From Micromonospora purpureochromogenes (lineage in GTDB: Bacteria; Actinomycetota; Actinomycetes; Mycobacteriales; Micromonosporaceae), in assembly GCF_900091515.1 (NCBI RefSeq), contig NZ_LT607410.1, positions 186,001-250,000 on the forward strand: a stretch of DNA of 64,000 nucleotides, in the 5' to 3' direction. The notes beneath the pieces are model-generated. The model ran no database searches and was not told the origin of the DNA. It saw nothing but the letters and a program-made list of their open reading frames with translations. The position numbers and the translations under genes were made by a program. Within the stretch, counting starts at the first letter, position 1; each line of letters begins with the position of its first letter. Below are positions 7,987-18,166 of the stretch, in pieces.

Positions 7987-9324
7987 CTACCCCCCGTGGC
8001 CCGCTGCTGCCGCCGCGTTCGCCGCTGTCGGCAGCGCGGCCGCGATCTGCTCCAGTGCGGCGTCGTCGATCGCCGCCGAGACGAACCACGACTCGAACGC
8101 GCTCGGCGGCAGGTAGACGCCGGCGGCGAGCATCGCGTGGAAGAACGCCTTGAAGGCGGGCACCTGCTGGGTGCGGGCGCTGTCGTAGTCGCGCACCTCG
8201 GCGTCGGTGAAGAAGATCGAGAACATGTTGCCCGCGTACGACAGGCGGTGCGGGACCCCGGCGGCGGTCAGCGCGTCGGCGGCGAGCCGGCCCACGGCGG
8301 CGGCCGTCTCGTCGAGCCGGCGGTAGAGCGCGTCGTCGGCGAGTCGCAGGGTGGCCAGGCCGGCGGCGCAGGCGAGCGGATTACCGGAGAGGGTGCCGGC
8401 TTGGTAGACCGGGCCGGCGGGGGCGAGTCGGGCCATGATCTCGGTGCGCCCGCCGAACGCGGCGGCGGGCAGCCCGCCGCCCATGACCTTCCCGTACGTC
8501 CACAGGTCGGCCTCGGACGGGTCGAGCCCGTGCCAGCCGGCGCGGGAGACCCGGAAGCCGGTCATCACCTCGTCGACGATGAGCAGCGCGCCCTCGGCGT
8601 GGGCGATCGCGGCGAGCCGCTGGTTGAAGCCGTCGCGCGGGGCGACGACGCCCATGTTGCCGGCGGCGGCCTCGGTGATCACCGCGGCGATGTGCCGGCC
8701 CTCGTCGGCGAAGACCTTCTCCACCGCCGTGATGTCGTTGTACGGCAGCACGATGGTGTCGCTCGCGGCCGCGCCGGTGACGCCGGGCGAGTCGGGCAGG
8801 CCGAGGGTGGCCACGCCCGAGCCGGCGGCGGCGAGCAGCCCGTCGGAGTGGCCGTGGTAGCAGCCGGAGAACTTGATGATCTTCGAACGGCCGGTGAAGC
8901 CGCGGGCCAGCCGGATCGCCGACATGGTGGCCTCGGTGCCGGAGTTGACCAGCCGGACCTGCTCGACCGGGGTGCGGTCGACGATCTCCGCGGCCAGTTC
9001 GACCTCGCCCGGCGTCGGCGTGCCGAAGCTGGTGCCCTTGCCGGCGGCCGCCCGGATGGCCTCGACCACCTCGGGGTGGGCGTGACCGAGGATCAGCGGG
9101 CCCCAGGAGCAGACCAGGTCGACGTAGCGCCGGCCGTCGGCGTCGTAGAGCCAGGGGCCCTCCCCCCGGACCATGAAGCGCGGGGTGCCACCGACGGCAC
9201 GGAAGGCGCGCACAGGGGAGTTCACCCCGCCCGGCACGATGGCCTTGGCGCGGTCGAACAGGGCCTCGGAGGCCGGCGCGTCGGCCGGGTAACGGCCGGA
9301 TCCGGCGGAAAATATGTCGGTCAC
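7987..9324 (-). CDS. hemL: Glutamate-1-semialdehyde 2,1-aminomutase
   Basis: 445 residues, normal family length. A PLP-dependent class III aminotransferase fold that converts glutamate-1-semialdehyde to 5-aminolevulinate in tetrapyrrole synthesis. Visible landmarks: VNSGTEA (phosphate cup, about 127-133), DEV (D251) contacting the PLP ring, and the Schiff-base lysine in YGKVMGGG (K279). It starts at GTG 9324 and heads the operon that continues into cytochrome c assembly, so heme supply and heme attachment are transcribed together. Confidence 0.96.
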   Translation of the reverse strand: MTDIFSAGSGRYPADAPASEALFDRAKAIVPGGVNSPVRAFRAVGGTPRFMVRGEGPWLYDADGRRYVDLVCSWGPLILGHAHPEVVEAIRAAAGKGTSFGTPTPGEVELAAEIVDRTPVEQVRLVNSGTEATMSAIRLARGFTGRSKIIKFSGCYHGHSDGLLAAAGSGVATLGLPDSPGVTGAAASDTIVLPYNDITAVEKVFADEGRHIAAVITEAAAGNMGVVAPRDGFNQRLAAIAHAEGALLIVDEVMTGFRVSRAGWHGLDPSEADLWTYGKVMGGGLPAAAFGGRTEIMARLAPAGPVYQAGTLSGNPLACAAGLATLRLADDALYRRLDETAAAVGRLAADALTAAGVPHRLSYAGNMFSIFFTDAEVRDYDSARTQQVPAFKAFFHAMLAAGVYLPPSAFESWFVSAAIDDAALEQIAAALPTAANAAAAAGHGG

Positions 9325-9467
9325 GATGTCGCCATTGTGTCAGCGCCGAACGGCCAATCGGCAGCCACCCCGGGGCGGGGGTTACCAGACTCACCCCCGG
9401 TGCGCGTGCCCGTCGGCCGATGAGGTCTCACCGGGCCGGGGCGTCGAGATCGCGATAGGCTGACCGG

Positions 9468-9800
9468 GTGGATCGTGCCGAACTGTCCATCGCGGTACAC
9501 CGGACGGGCGATGAAGTGGTGCTTCGCCTGGCCGGTGAGATCGACATGCTCACGGCCGGCCAACTGTCGACCGTCGTCAACGAGGTGCTCACCGACCCCC
9601 CGCCGCGGATCGTGCTCGACCTGGGCGGCGTCACGTTCTGCGACTCCCAGGGGCTCGGCACCCTGGTCGTGCTCAGCCGCAAGGCCAGCCACGCGCGGAC
9701 CCTGCTGGTGCTCAGCAACGTCGGTGACTTCCTGCTCCGCGTCCTGGACATCACCGGCCTGCGCTCCGCCCTGATGATCCGCAACGAGACCGCCCCCTGA
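9468..9800 (+). CDS. STAS-domain anti-sigma factor antagonist
   Basis: 110 residues, a single STAS domain with the phosphorylation-site motif FCDSQGLG (S60), the pattern of SpoIIAA/RsbV/BldG proteins. The unphosphorylated form would bind an anti-sigma kinase and free its sigma factor. No anti-sigma gene is adjacent; candidate partners are the SpoIIE/HATPase proteins elsewhere in the window. GTG 9468 follows gataggct by only a few bases, so the transcript may be leaderless. A hairpin (9814-9849) closes it. Confidence 0.9.
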   Translation: MDRAELSIAVHRTGDEVVLRLAGEIDMLTAGQLSTVVNEVLTDPPPRIVLDLGGVTFCDSQGLGTLVVLSRKASHARTLLVLSNVGDFLLRVLDITGLRSALMIRNETAP

Positions 9801-9813
9801 CCGTCGCCGCGAC

Positions 9814-9849
9814 CGTGCGGTGGACGGCTCAGCCGCCGCCCACCGCACG
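9814..9849. terminator. Convergent-gene hairpin
   Basis: Perfect 10-bp stem (CGTGCGGTGG with its complement CCACCGCACG) around a 16-nt loop, between the STAS gene and the convergent ABC permease gene. There is no T-tract, so if it terminates it would do so by a long-stem mechanism on either strand. Confidence 0.6.
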
Positions 9850-9855
9850 ACCGGA

Positions 9856-11448
9856 TCAGATGGTGGGCACGTCGCGGCGGCGGAAGCCGGTCAGTCCCGC
9901 CCCGGCCAGCAGGACGGCCAGCGCGGTGAGGGCCAGCAGCGGGGTGGCGGTCCACGAGCCGCCGAGCACCTGCGGGGTGTGGGTGAACGGGGAGACGTCC
10001 AGCAGCCACTGGCTCAGCTCCAGCACCGCGCCGAGCTGACCGAGCAGCACGCACACCACCAGCACCCCCCAGGCCACCGGGGCGAAGCGGGGCAGCAGCC
10101 CGTAGAGCAGCACCGCCAGGCCGGCCAGCACCCAGGCCGCCGGCACCTGCGCCAGGCCCGCGCCGAGCATCCGGGGCAGCTGGCCCGGCACGTCACCCAC
10201 GCTCAGCCCGTAGGTGAGCCCGGTGGCGAGCCCGGAGACGGCCAGCACCACCACCGGCCCGACCAGGGCGAAGAGCAGGTGCGAGGCCAGCCAGCGGGAC
10301 CGGTGCACCCCGGTGGCCAGCAGCGGCTCCGCCCGGCCGGCCGCCTCCTCCGTACGCATCCGCAGCGCGGCGGCGATGCCGTAGCCGGCGGCGGCCAGGC
10401 CGACGAAGGCGAGCGTGCTGCCCAGGTACGCCTCGGCGAGCGCGGACGAACCGCCCAACCGGGCCATGATCTCCTCCAGCTGGGCGTTGCCCTCGACCGA
10501 CTTGCCGGCCGCCTCCGCCGCGCCGCCGAGGATCAGCCCGAGCAGCCCGAAGCCGACCGACCAGCCGAGCAGCGCGCCCCGGTGCAGTCGCCAGGCCAGC
10601 CCGAACGGCCCGGACAGCCCGCGCCCGGCGTACGCCGGCCCGAGCCGGGGCGGCAGCAGCCCGGCGCCCAGGTCGCGGCGCACCGACAGCGGGTACGCGA
10701 GCGCGCCGAGCAGCACGGTCAGCGCGACGGGCAGCGCCAGCACCCACCAGCGCTCGCCCTCGTACGCCCGGATGCGCGGCGCCCAGCCCAGCGGCGAGAG
10801 CCAGCTCGGCCAGTCCCGCTCCGCGGTGTCACCGGCGAGCCGGAGCGCGAAGGCCAGGCCGAGCACCCCGACGGCGATCCCCCGCGCGCCGCCGGCCGTC
10901 TCGGTGAGCTGGGCGGCGAGCCCCCCCACGGTGGCGAAGACGATCCCGACGAGCGCGGTCGACAGCCCGTAGGAGAGCGAGCCGGCCGCCGGCAGGCCGG
11001 TGGCGGTCAGGCCGGCCGCGGTGAGCAGGCCGAGCAGCAGGTTCGCCGCGTAGGTGACCGCCAGCGCGGCGGTCAGGCCGGCGTACCGGCCGAGCACGGT
11101 GGCACCGAGCAGCTCCCGGCGGCCGGCCTCCTCCTCGGTGCGGGTGTGCCGGATGACGGTGAGCAGGCTGACCAGCCCGACGATCAGGGTGAGGAAGCCG
11201 CCCCGCTGGGCGGTGAGCGCGCCGACGCTGTCGCCGTACACCGGGCCGAGCAGGGCGATGATCGAGGGATTCGTCGCGGTGCCGGTGGCGTACGCGGCCC
11301 GGTCGGCGGCGGTCGGGAAGAGCTCGAAGAAGCTCGTCGCGTACGTCACCGGGAGCACCGCCAGCACCAGCACCCAGAGCGGCAGCAGGACGCGGTCCCG
11401 GCGCAGGATCAGCCGGATGAGGTGCCGGGTGCCGGTGAGGGTGCTCAT
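9856..11448 (-). CDS. ABC-2 type transporter permease, about 12 membrane segments
   Basis: 530 residues from ATG 11448, overlapping the ATPase stop by 4 bp (ATGA). The protein is almost wholly hydrophobic and is built as two repeated halves, the layout of actinobacterial permeases often annotated as polyketide or multidrug exporters. The frame stays open far upstream opposite the ATPase gene, but that is overlap, not a fusion. The substrate is unknown. A divergent MarR/GbsR gene beyond the ATPase suggests control by an effector molecule. Confidence 0.88.
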   Translation of the reverse strand: MSTLTGTRHLIRLILRRDRVLLPLWVLVLAVLPVTYATSFFELFPTAADRAAYATGTATNPSIIALLGPVYGDSVGALTAQRGGFLTLIVGLVSLLTVIRHTRTEEEAGRRELLGATVLGRYAGLTAALAVTYAANLLLGLLTAAGLTATGLPAAGSLSYGLSTALVGIVFATVGGLAAQLTETAGGARGIAVGVLGLAFALRLAGDTAERDWPSWLSPLGWAPRIRAYEGERWWVLALPVALTVLLGALAYPLSVRRDLGAGLLPPRLGPAYAGRGLSGPFGLAWRLHRGALLGWSVGFGLLGLILGGAAEAAGKSVEGNAQLEEIMARLGGSSALAEAYLGSTLAFVGLAAAGYGIAAALRMRTEEAAGRAEPLLATGVHRSRWLASHLLFALVGPVVVLAVSGLATGLTYGLSVGDVPGQLPRMLGAGLAQVPAAWVLAGLAVLLYGLLPRFAPVAWGVLVVCVLLGQLGAVLELSQWLLDVSPFTHTPQVLGGSWTATPLLALTALAVLLAGAGLTGFRRRDVPTI

Positions 11449-12356
11449 CGGTTCGCCCCGGCCGACTCGTCGGCCGTCGTCCCGTAGTGCCGCAGGAACA
11501 GCTCCTCCAGCGTCGGCGGCTGGCTGACCAGGCTCCGTACGCCCAGCTCGGCCAGCCGGCGCAGCGCGGCGTCCAACGCCGGGTTGTCCACGTCGAAGCG
11601 CACCCGGCTGCCTTCCACCCGCAGGTCGTGCACGCCGGGCAGGTCCGCCAGGCCGTCCAGCGGGGCGGAGATCTCGGCGTCGATGGCGGTGCGGTGCAGG
11701 TGGCGCAGCTCGGTCAGCGTCCCGGTCTCCACGTTCCGCCCGTTGCGGATGATGGTGACCCGGTCGCAGAGCGCCTCCACCTCGGCGAGGATGTGGCTGG
11801 AGAGCAGCACCGTCCGGCCGTCCTGCTTGGCCCGGCGCACCCACTGCTGGAAGACCTCCTCCATCAGCGGGTCCAGTCCGGAGGTCGGCTCGTCGAGGAT
11901 GAGCAGTTCGACGTCGGAGGCGAGCGCGGCGACCAGGCCGACCTTCTGCCGGTTGCCCTTGGAGTAGGCCCGGCCCTTCTTGCGCGGGTCCAGCTCGAAG
12001 GACTCCAACAGCTCGGCGCGGCGCTTCGGGTCGAGACCGCCGCGCATCCGGCCGAGCAGGTCGATCACCTCGCCGCCGGAGAGATTGGGCCAGAGCGTCA
12101 CGTCGCCGGGGACGTACGCCAGCCGGCGGTGCAGCGCGACCGCGTCGCGCCACGGGTCGCCGCCGAGGAGTCGGACGGCCCCCGCGTCCGCCCGCAGCAG
12201 GCCGAGCAGCACCCGGATGGTGGTGGACTTGCCGGAGCCGTTGGGCCCGAGGAAGCCGTGCACCTCTCCGGCGCGGACGCTGAGGTCGAGGCCGTCGAGC
12301 GCCCGGATCCGGCCGTAGGTCTTGACCAGGCCGGTCACCGCGATGGGAGTTTCCAT
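11445..12356 (-). CDS. ABC transporter ATP-binding protein
   Basis: 303 residues. Walker [10 protein letters not shown] (37-45), a Q-loop region replaced by VPGD, a degenerate signature YSKGNRQK, Walker [14 protein letters not shown] and switch His in SSHIL; a C-terminal extension of about 85 residues follows, as in DrrA-like drug-resistance ATPases. Partner of the permease encoded downstream with a 4-bp overlap. ATG 12356 lies just downstream of the dyad-containing regulatory region shared with the divergent MarR/GbsR gene. Confidence 0.92.
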   Translation of the reverse strand: METPIAVTGLVKTYGRIRALDGLDLSVRAGEVHGFLGPNGSGKSTTIRVLLGLLRADAGAVRLLGGDPWRDAVALHRRLAYVPGDVTLWPNLSGGEVIDLLGRMRGGLDPKRRAELLESFELDPRKKGRAYSKGNRQKVGLVAALASDVELLILDEPTSGLDPLMEEVFQQWVRRAKQDGRTVLLSSHILAEVEALCDRVTIIRNGRNVETGTLTELRHLHRTAIDAEISAPLDGLADLPGVHDLRVEGSRVRFDVDNPALDAALRRLAELGVRSLVSQPPTLEELFLRHYGTTADESAGANR

Positions 12357-12362
12357 ACATCA

Positions 12363-12397
12363 GAAGCTACACTCGTTTCACAAAGTCGTGAAGCTAC
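12363..12397. promoter_or_regulatory. Probable operator of the MarR/GbsR regulator
   Basis: The 92-bp divergent gap holds an inverted repeat TTCAC-N6-GTGAA (12377-12392) framed by two direct copies of GAAGCTAC (12363-12370 and 12390-12397). It lies immediately upstream of the ABC ATPase start and 50 bp upstream of the regulator start, a position suited to repressing both. Binding is inferred, not shown. Confidence 0.55.
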
Positions 12398-12448
12398 TGA
12401 GGTCCGGGGCATAGTCGATGTCCGACCCGCAGTGAGGAGCACCCACCG

Positions 12449-12958
12449 ATGACCGACGACCGCCGTGCCGCCCCCGACGCCGAGGAGATCCACCTCTTCG
12501 TCGAACGGATGGCGATGGCCTTCGCCGAGGTCGGGTTCCCCCGGATGGCCGCCCGGGTGCTGTTCACGGTGATGAGCGCCGACGAGCCGCTGACCGCCGG
12601 CGAGATCGGCGAACGGCTGGGGGTGAGCGCGGCAGCCGTCTCCGGCGCCGTCCGCTACCTCACCCAGTTCGGCATGCTGCTGCGGGAGCCGGTGCCCCGC
12701 TCCCGCCGGGACCGCTACCGGGTGCCCGACAACCCCTGGTACGAGGCCACCATCACCAAGACCGGCATCTACAAGAACTTCATCGACGTCGCGACCGCCG
12801 GGGTCGACGCCCTGCACGGCCCGGCCACCCCGGGCGGCGAGCGGGTCGCCGAGATGCGCGACTTCTTCGTCTTCGTCCAGGAGGAGATCGACTCCCTCGG
12901 CGAACGCTGGCGCGCCCGCCGCGCCGCCACCGGCCACCTCCGCCCCACCGACACCTGA
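12449..12958 (+). CDS. GbsR/MarR-family transcriptional regulator
   Basis: 169 residues with a winged HTH (about 40-105: LTAGEIGERLGVSAAAVSGA, wing SRRDRYRV) and a C-terminal helical region for dimerisation. Families of this kind usually repress a divergent drug exporter and respond to its substrates. Here it is divergent from an ABC-2 exporter operon, with a dyad in the shared gap. Start ATG 12449. Confidence 0.88.
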   Translation: MTDDRRAAPDAEEIHLFVERMAMAFAEVGFPRMAARVLFTVMSADEPLTAGEIGERLGVSAAAVSGAVRYLTQFGMLLREPVPRSRRDRYRVPDNPWYEATITKTGIYKNFIDVATAGVDALHGPATPGGERVAEMRDFFVFVQEEIDSLGERWRARRAATGHLRPTDT

Positions 12959-12984
12959 CCCCCGCCCGGCCCCACCTGCACGCA

Positions 12985-13038
12985 CTTACCGAGAAAGAGT
13001 GGCCATCCGCGCGGGAATGGCCACTCTTTCTCGGTAAG
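12985..13038. terminator. 22-bp perfect inverted repeat between convergent genes
   Basis: Arms 12985-13006 and 13017-13038 are perfectly complementary over 22 bp around a 10-nt loop. The element lies between the MarR/GbsR gene and the convergent response regulator and has no T-tract. The 12-mer ggccactctttc in its right arm recurs at about 46044-46055 in another intergenic gap, so this belongs to a dispersed repeat type as well as being a likely bidirectional terminator. Confidence 0.75.
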
Positions 13039-13070
13039 AGCGTGGGTCTTCGGGGGTGGGGTGGGGTGGG

Positions 13071-13628
13071 TCAGGCGGTGTTGCCCCAGCGGGCCTGTTC
13101 CAGGATCTCCACCGCCCGGTCGCGGGTTTCCAGGTCGTCGTTGGCGCGCAGCAGCGAGGACGCCTCGTCCACCGCGTCGGTGAGCACCCGCCACTGGGCG
13201 TCCCGCTCCCGCACCAGGTCGGACTGCGCGGCGAGCTGCCGGGTCTTCACCCACAGCTCCACGAAGACCGACACCTTGGCCCGCAGCACCCACGGGTCGA
13301 AGGGCTTGGTGAGGTAGTCGACCGCGCCCACCGCGTAGCCGCGCAGGGCGAGCTGCGCGTCCTTGTCGGCGGCGGTGAGGAAGATGATCGGCACGTGCCG
13401 GGTCCGCTCCCGCCGCTTGATGTGGCTGGCGGTCTCGAACCCGTCCATGTCCGGCATCTGAGCGTCGAGCAGGATCACCGCGAAGTCGTCCACCAGCAAC
13501 TGCTTCAGCGCCGCCTCGCCGCTCTCCACGGCGACCGACTGCACCGGAAGCCCCTGGAGAATGGCCTCCAGGGCCATCAGGTTCTCCCGCCGGTCGTCCA
13601 CCAGCAGCGCCTTGGCTGTCTGCGTCAC
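13071..13628 (-). CDS. Response regulator, receiver domain with coiled tail
   Basis: 185 residues from GTG 13628, which overlaps the kinase stop by 4 bp (GTGA). Receiver domain residues 1-120 with acidic pair DD (11-12), phospho-acceptor D55 ([11 protein letters not shown]) and Lys in LTKPF. The rest is helical with no output domain, so it may act as a phosphorelay intermediate or bind a partner. Co-expression with the multi-HAMP hybrid kinase makes that kinase its likely donor. Confidence 0.9.
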   Translation of the reverse strand: MTQTAKALLVDDRRENLMALEAILQGLPVQSVAVESGEAALKQLLVDDFAVILLDAQMPDMDGFETASHIKRRERTRHVPIIFLTAADKDAQLALRGYAVGAVDYLTKPFDPWVLRAKVSVFVELWVKTRQLAAQSDLVRERDAQWRVLTDAVDEASSLLRANDDLETRDRAVEILEQARWGNTA

Positions 13629-16600
13629 GAACTCTCCTCGCCTCGGCTGCCGCTGATCCACGACGCCATCCGCTCGATCAACTCGTCCAGGTCGACCGGT
13701 TTGGTGATGTAGTCACTGCCCCCGGCCGCCAGTGCCGACTCCCGGTCACCCGGCATCGCCTTCGCCGTCAGGAAGACGATCGGCAGGTCCGCGAAGCGGT
13801 GGTTGCGGCGGATCTGCCTGGTGGTCTCGTATCCGTCCTGATCCGGCATCATCGCGTCCATCAACACGATGTCCACCTCCGGATGCTCGGCCAGCAGGCG
13901 GACACCATCCGCCCCGTTGTCCGAGTACAACACGGCCATGCCGTGCAACTCCAACGCGGAGGTCAGCGCGAACACGTTACGTACGTCGTCGTCGACGATC
14001 AGCACGGTGGCACCGTCGAGCTGCCGGGTGGCCGGGGCCTCCGGCGGCTGGGGCAGCAGCTCCATCGGCGGCATCAGCAACGACGAGGGCAGGCCCGCGC
14101 GCTGCGGCGACGGGGGCGGCGGCGCCACCACCGCGTCCGGCGCCAGCACGTCGGGTACGAAGAGCGTGAACGTCGAGCCCTGACCGGGCGCCGACGTGAC
14201 CGTGATCGTGCCGCCCAGCAGGCGGGCCAGGTCCCGGCTGATCGACAGCCCCAGCCCAGTGCCGCCGTAGCGGCGGCTGGTGGTGCCGTCGGCCTGCTGG
14301 AACGCCTCGAAGATCAGCGACAGCTTGTCGTCCGAGACCCCGATGCCGGTGTCGATCACGGTGAACGCGATCACCTGCCGGGCGTTGGTCAGCGCCGGCA
14401 CGTCGAACACGGCGTTCTCCGGCGCCGGCGCGATCCGCAACGTCACCGCCCCGTTGTCGGTGAACTTGATCGCGTTGGAGAGCAGGTTGCGCAGGACCTG
14501 CTGCAACCGCTGGGCGTCGGTGACCAGCGCCGGCGGCAGCTCCTTGGCCACCCGTACCTGGAAGTCCAGGCCCTTCTCCTCGGCCTGCGGGGCGAACGCC
14601 TGCTCGACGTACCCGCGGATCTCGTCGAACCGGATCTCGGTCGGCTGGACGTCCATCCGGCCCGCCTCGATCTTGGACAGGTCCAGGATGTCGTCGATCA
14701 GGGAGAGCAGGTCGGAGCCGGCGCTGTGGATGGTGCGGGCGAACTCGATCTGCTTGCGGCTGAGGTTCTGCTCCGAGTTCTCGGCCAGCAGGCGGGCCAG
14801 CAGCAGCAGCGAGTTCAGCGGCGTCCGCAGCTCGTGGCTCATGTTGGCCAGGAACTCCGACTTGTACGCCGAGGCCCGGGTGAGCTGCTGCGCCTTCTCC
14901 TCCAGGCCAAGCCGGGCCAGCTCGATCTCGCGGTTCTTGGTCTCGATGTTGCCCTTCTGCTCGGAGAGCAGCTTGGCCTTGTCCTCCAGCTCGGCGTTGG
15001 TGCGCTGCAACTCCGCCGACTGGTCCTGCAGCTCCAGGGCCAGCCGCTGCGACTGCGCCAGCAGCTCCTCGGTGCGCCGGTTGGCCTGGATGGTGTTGAC
15101 CGCGATGCCGGTGGTCAGCACCAGCCGCTCCAGGAAGGCCAGGTGCAGCTCGGAGAAGCGGGCCACGCTGGCGAACTCGATCACGCCGAGCAGCTCGCCC
15201 TCGAAGAGGACCGGGAGCACGACCAGGTCGGCCGGGGGCGTCTCGGCCAACCCGGAGCGCAGGGTGAGCCGCCCGTCGGGCAGCGCGTTGACCCGGATCG
15301 TGCGGCGGGACAGCGCCGCCTGACCGACCAGCCCCTCCCCGGGCCCGAAGGTCACGTCGTGGCCGCGTGCCACGTAGCCGTACGAGGCGGTCAGCCGCAG
15401 CCGCATCACGCCCTCGGAGGTGTCCGCCAGGAAGAACGCGCCCAGTTGCGCGTCGACCAGCGGGGTCACCTCCATCATGATCATGCGGCAGACCTCGCCG
15501 AGGTCCCGCTGGCCCTGAAGGAGGCCGCCGATCCGGGCCAGGTTGGAGTCGAGCCAGCCCTGCTCGGCGTTCTTCTTGGTCGTCTCCCGGAGGGTGACGA
15601 TCATCTGGTTGATGTTGTCCTTCAGCTCGGCGACCTCGCCCTGCGCCTTGACCGCGATCCGCTGGGTCAGGTCGCCCCGGGTTACCGAGGTGGACACCTG
15701 GGCGATCGCCCGGAGCTGGGTGGTGAGCGTCGAGGCGAGCTGGTTGACGTTCTCGGTCAGGTCGCGCCACGTACCCGAGACGCCCTTGACCTGCGCCTGA
15801 CCACCCAGCTTGCCCTCGATGCCGACCTCGCGGGCCACCCGGGTGACCTCGTCGGCGAACGACGACAGCTGGTCCACCATCGTGTTCACCGTCGACTTCA
15901 GCTCCAGGATCTCGCCCTGCGCGTCCACCGTGATCTTCTGGGAGAGATCGCCCTTCGCCACCGCCGTGGTGACCGAGGCGATGTTGCGCACCTGCGAGGT
16001 CAGGTTCGACGCCATCGAGTTCACGTTGTCGGTCAGGTCCCGCCACGTACCCGAGACGCCCTTGACCTGCGCCTGACCACCCAGCTTGCCCTCGGTGCCC
16101 ACCTCGCGGGCCACCCGGGTCACCTCGTCGGCGAACGACGACAGCTGGTCCACCATCGTGTTCACCGTCGACTTCAGCTCCAGGATCTCGCCCTGCGCGT
16201 CGACGGTGATCTTCTGCGACAGGTCACCCTTGGCGACGGCGGTGGAGACCTGGGCGATGTTGCGCACCTGGGCGGTCAGGTTCGACGCCATCGAGTTCAC
16301 GTTGTCGGTCAGGTCCCGCCAGGTGCCGGCCACGCCGCGCACCTGGGCCTGGCCGCCGAGCTTGCCCTCGGTGCCCACCTCGCGGGCCACCCGGGTGACC
16401 TCGTCGGCGAACGACGACAGCTGGTCCACCATCGTGTTCACCGTCGACTTCAGCTCCAGGATCTCGCCCCGGGCATCCACCGTGATCTTCTGCGACAGGT
16501 CACCCTTCGCCACCGCCGTGGTGACCGAGGCGATGTTGCGCACCTGCGAGGTCAGGTTCGACGCCATCGAGTTCACGTTGTCGGTCAGGTCCCGCCACGT

Positions 16601-17995
16601 ACCCGAGACGCCCTTGACCTGCGCCTGACCACCCAGCTTGCCCTCGGTGCCCACCTCGCGGGCCACCCGGGTCACCTCGTCGGCGAACGACGACAGCTGG
16701 TCCACCATCGTGTTGACGGTGTTCTTCAGCTCCAGGATCTCGCCCTGCGCGTCGACGGTGATCTTCTGGCTCAGGTCGCCCTTCGCGACCGCGGTGGAGA
16801 CCTGCGAGATGTTGCGGACCTGGCTGGTCAGGTTGCCGGCGAGCTGGTTGACGTTCTCGGTGAGGTCGCGCCAGGTGCCGGAAACCCCGCGCACCTGGGC
16901 CTGGCCACCCAGCTTGCCCTCGATGCCCACCTCGCGGGCCACCCGGGTCACCTCGTCGGCGAACGAGGAGAGCTGGTCCACCATCGTGTTGACGGTGTCC
17001 TTCAGCTCCAGGATCTCGCCCTGCGCCGCCACGGTGATCTTCTGCGACAGGTCACCCCGGGCCACCGCCGTGGAGACCTGCGCGATGTTGCGCACCTGGG
17101 CGGTCAGGTTCGACGCCATCGAGTTGACGCTGTCGGTCAGGTCCTTCCAGGTGCCGGCGACGTTCGGCACCTCCGCCTGACCGCCGAGCTTGCCCTCGGT
17201 GCCCACCTCGCGGGCCACCCGGGTCACCTGCTCGGCGAAGAGCCGCAGGGTGTCGGTGAGGGAGTTCATCGTGTCGGCCAGCTCGGCCACCTCGCCGCGC
17301 GCCCCGACGGTGATCTTCTGCGACAGGTCGCCCTTGGCCACCGCCGTCGCCACCTGCGAGATCGACCGCACCTGGCCGGTCAGGTTCGACGCCATGGTGT
17401 TCACCGAGTCGGTGAGGTCCTTCCAGGTGCCGGCGACGCCCCGGACGTCGGCCTGGCCGCCGAGCTTGCCCTCGGTGCCCACCTCGCGGGCCACCCGGGT
17501 CACCTCGTTGGAGAAGGACGACAGCTGGTCGACCATCGTGTTGACCGTGCGGCCGATGCGCAGGTACTCACCGCGCAGCGGGCGACCGTCGATCTCCAGC
17601 GCCATGTGCTGGGAGAGGTCGCCGTCGGCCACCGCCACGATCACCCGGGCGATCTCGGTGGTCGGCCGCCCCAGGTCGTCGATCAGCGAGTTGATCGCCC
17701 GCTGCCCCTCCGCCCAGGAACCGTCGAACCCCTCCTCGTCGAGGCGTTCGGTGAGCCGGCCGTCCCGGCCGACGATGCGGCTGATCCGGCGCAGGTCCAG
17801 GTGCTGCCGCTCCTGGATCGACACCACGTCGTTGAAGACGTCCGCCACCTCACCGGCCGCACCCGCCCGCCGGGGCAGCCGGACCTTGAAGTCGCCGCCC
17901 CGTACCCGGCGCAGCGCCTCCGCCAGCTCGACGAGAAGCGCCGAGTGCTCGGAAGCGGACGGATCCGCGGTCACCGACTGTTTCGCGCTCATCAT
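13625..17995 (-). CDS. Multi-HAMP hybrid histidine kinase with GAF and receiver domains
   Basis: About 1456 residues, no transmembrane segment. Order: an N-terminal HAMP-like part (to about 145), seven consecutive 92-residue HAMP repeats (about 160-800), GAF (about 830-1000), coiled coil, HisKA with [17 protein letters not shown], HATPase with N-box NLLSNAIKF and G-boxes, and a C-terminal receiver with acceptor Asp in [11 protein letters not shown]. Poly-HAMP soluble kinases of this type are known in actinobacteria and resemble fungal group III osmosensors in design. The start is uncertain (ATG at 17995 or 17992, both near GAGGA; an upstream frame adds 18 residues). Operon with the downstream receiver gene; divergent from a SpoIIE phosphatase. 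Confidence 0.9.
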   Translation of the reverse strand: MMSAKQSVTADPSASEHSALLVELAEALRRVRGGDFKVRLPRRAGAAGEVADVFNDVVSIQERQHLDLRRISRIVGRDGRLTERLDEEGFDGSWAEGQRAINSLIDDLGRPTTEIARVIVAVADGDLSQHMALEIDGRPLRGEYLRIGRTVNTMVDQLSSFSNEVTRVAREVGTEGKLGGQADVRGVAGTWKDLTDSVNTMASNLTGQVRSISQVATAVAKGDLSQKITVGARGEVAELADTMNSLTDTLRLFAEQVTRVAREVGTEGKLGGQAEVPNVAGTWKDLTDSVNSMASNLTAQVRNIAQVSTAVARGDLSQKITVAAQGEILELKDTVNTMVDQLSSFADEVTRVAREVGIEGKLGGQAQVRGVSGTWRDLTENVNQLAGNLTSQVRNISQVSTAVAKGDLSQKITVDAQGEILELKNTVNTMVDQLSSFADEVTRVAREVGTEGKLGGQAQVKGVSGTWRDLTDNVNSMASNLTSQVRNIASVTTAVAKGDLSQKITVDARGEILELKSTVNTMVDQLSSFADEVTRVAREVGTEGKLGGQAQVRGVAGTWRDLTDNVNSMASNLTAQVRNIAQVSTAVAKGDLSQKITVDAQGEILELKSTVNTMVDQLSSFADEVTRVAREVGTEGKLGGQAQVKGVSGTWRDLTDNVNSMASNLTSQVRNIASVTTAVAKGDLSQKITVDAQGEILELKSTVNTMVDQLSSFADEVTRVAREVGIEGKLGGQAQVKGVSGTWRDLTENVNQLASTLTTQLRAIAQVSTSVTRGDLTQRIAVKAQGEVAELKDNINQMIVTLRETTKKNAEQGWLDSNLARIGGLLQGQRDLGEVCRMIMMEVTPLVDAQLGAFFLADTSEGVMRLRLTASYGYVARGHDVTFGPGEGLVGQAALSRRTIRVNALPDGRLTLRSGLAETPPADLVVLPVLFEGELLGVIEFASVARFSELHLAFLERLVLTTGIAVNTIQANRRTEELLAQSQRLALELQDQSAELQRTNAELEDKAKLLSEQKGNIETKNREIELARLGLEEKAQQLTRASAYKSEFLANMSHELRTPLNSLLLLARLLAENSEQNLSRKQIEFARTIHSAGSDLLSLIDDILDLSKIEAGRMDVQPTEIRFDEIRGYVEQAFAPQAEEKGLDFQVRVAKELPPALVTDAQRLQQVLRNLLSNAIKFTDNGAVTLRIAPAPENAVFDVPALTNARQVIAFTVIDTGIGVSDDKLSLIFEAFQQADGTTSRRYGGTGLGLSISRDLARLLGGTITVTSAPGQGSTFTLFVPDVLAPDAVVAPPPPSPQRAGLPSSLLMPPMELLPQPPEAPATRQLDGATVLIVDDDVRNVFALTSALELHGMAVLYSDNGADGVRLLAEHPEVDIVLMDAMMPDQDGYETTRQIRRNHRFADLPIVFLTAKAMPGDRESALAAGGSDYITKPVDLDELIERMASWISGSRGEESS
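15584..17516 (-). repeat. Seven tandem 276-bp HAMP-coding units
   Basis: Marker sequence gccacccgggt recurs at 15834, 16110, 16386, 16662, 16938, 17214 and 17490, exactly 276 bp apart each time, so every unit encodes 92 residues with no indel. The fourth and sixth protein units differ at one residue (DARGE against DAQGE). The outer units (first, second, seventh) are more diverged. This suggests unit-level duplication or gene conversion in the middle of the array. Confidence 0.92.
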
Positions 17996-18166
17996 TCCTC
18001 GCTCAGCTCGGGGCCTCCGGCGCTTGCCGACACGCCGCCATCCCATCATTGTGCCCGCGCGGGTGTCGATGCCACGGACGCGAAGTGCGCCGCGCGCCCG
18101 GTGTGGCGCCGTCCGTGCCGCGCCGTCCGGCTTGGCACCCGCCCGGCGGCGATGGAGGATACGAGG

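Noticed and set aside
9856-12360. An 834-codon minus-strand frame joining permease and ATPase regions
   Set aside because: The upstream part runs out of frame through the ATPase gene. Separate starts with an ATGA overlap and correct domains show two genes.
15584-17516. 276-bp repeats as a mobile or satellite element
   Set aside because: They stay in frame within one kinase gene and encode HAMP domains, so they are domain duplications.
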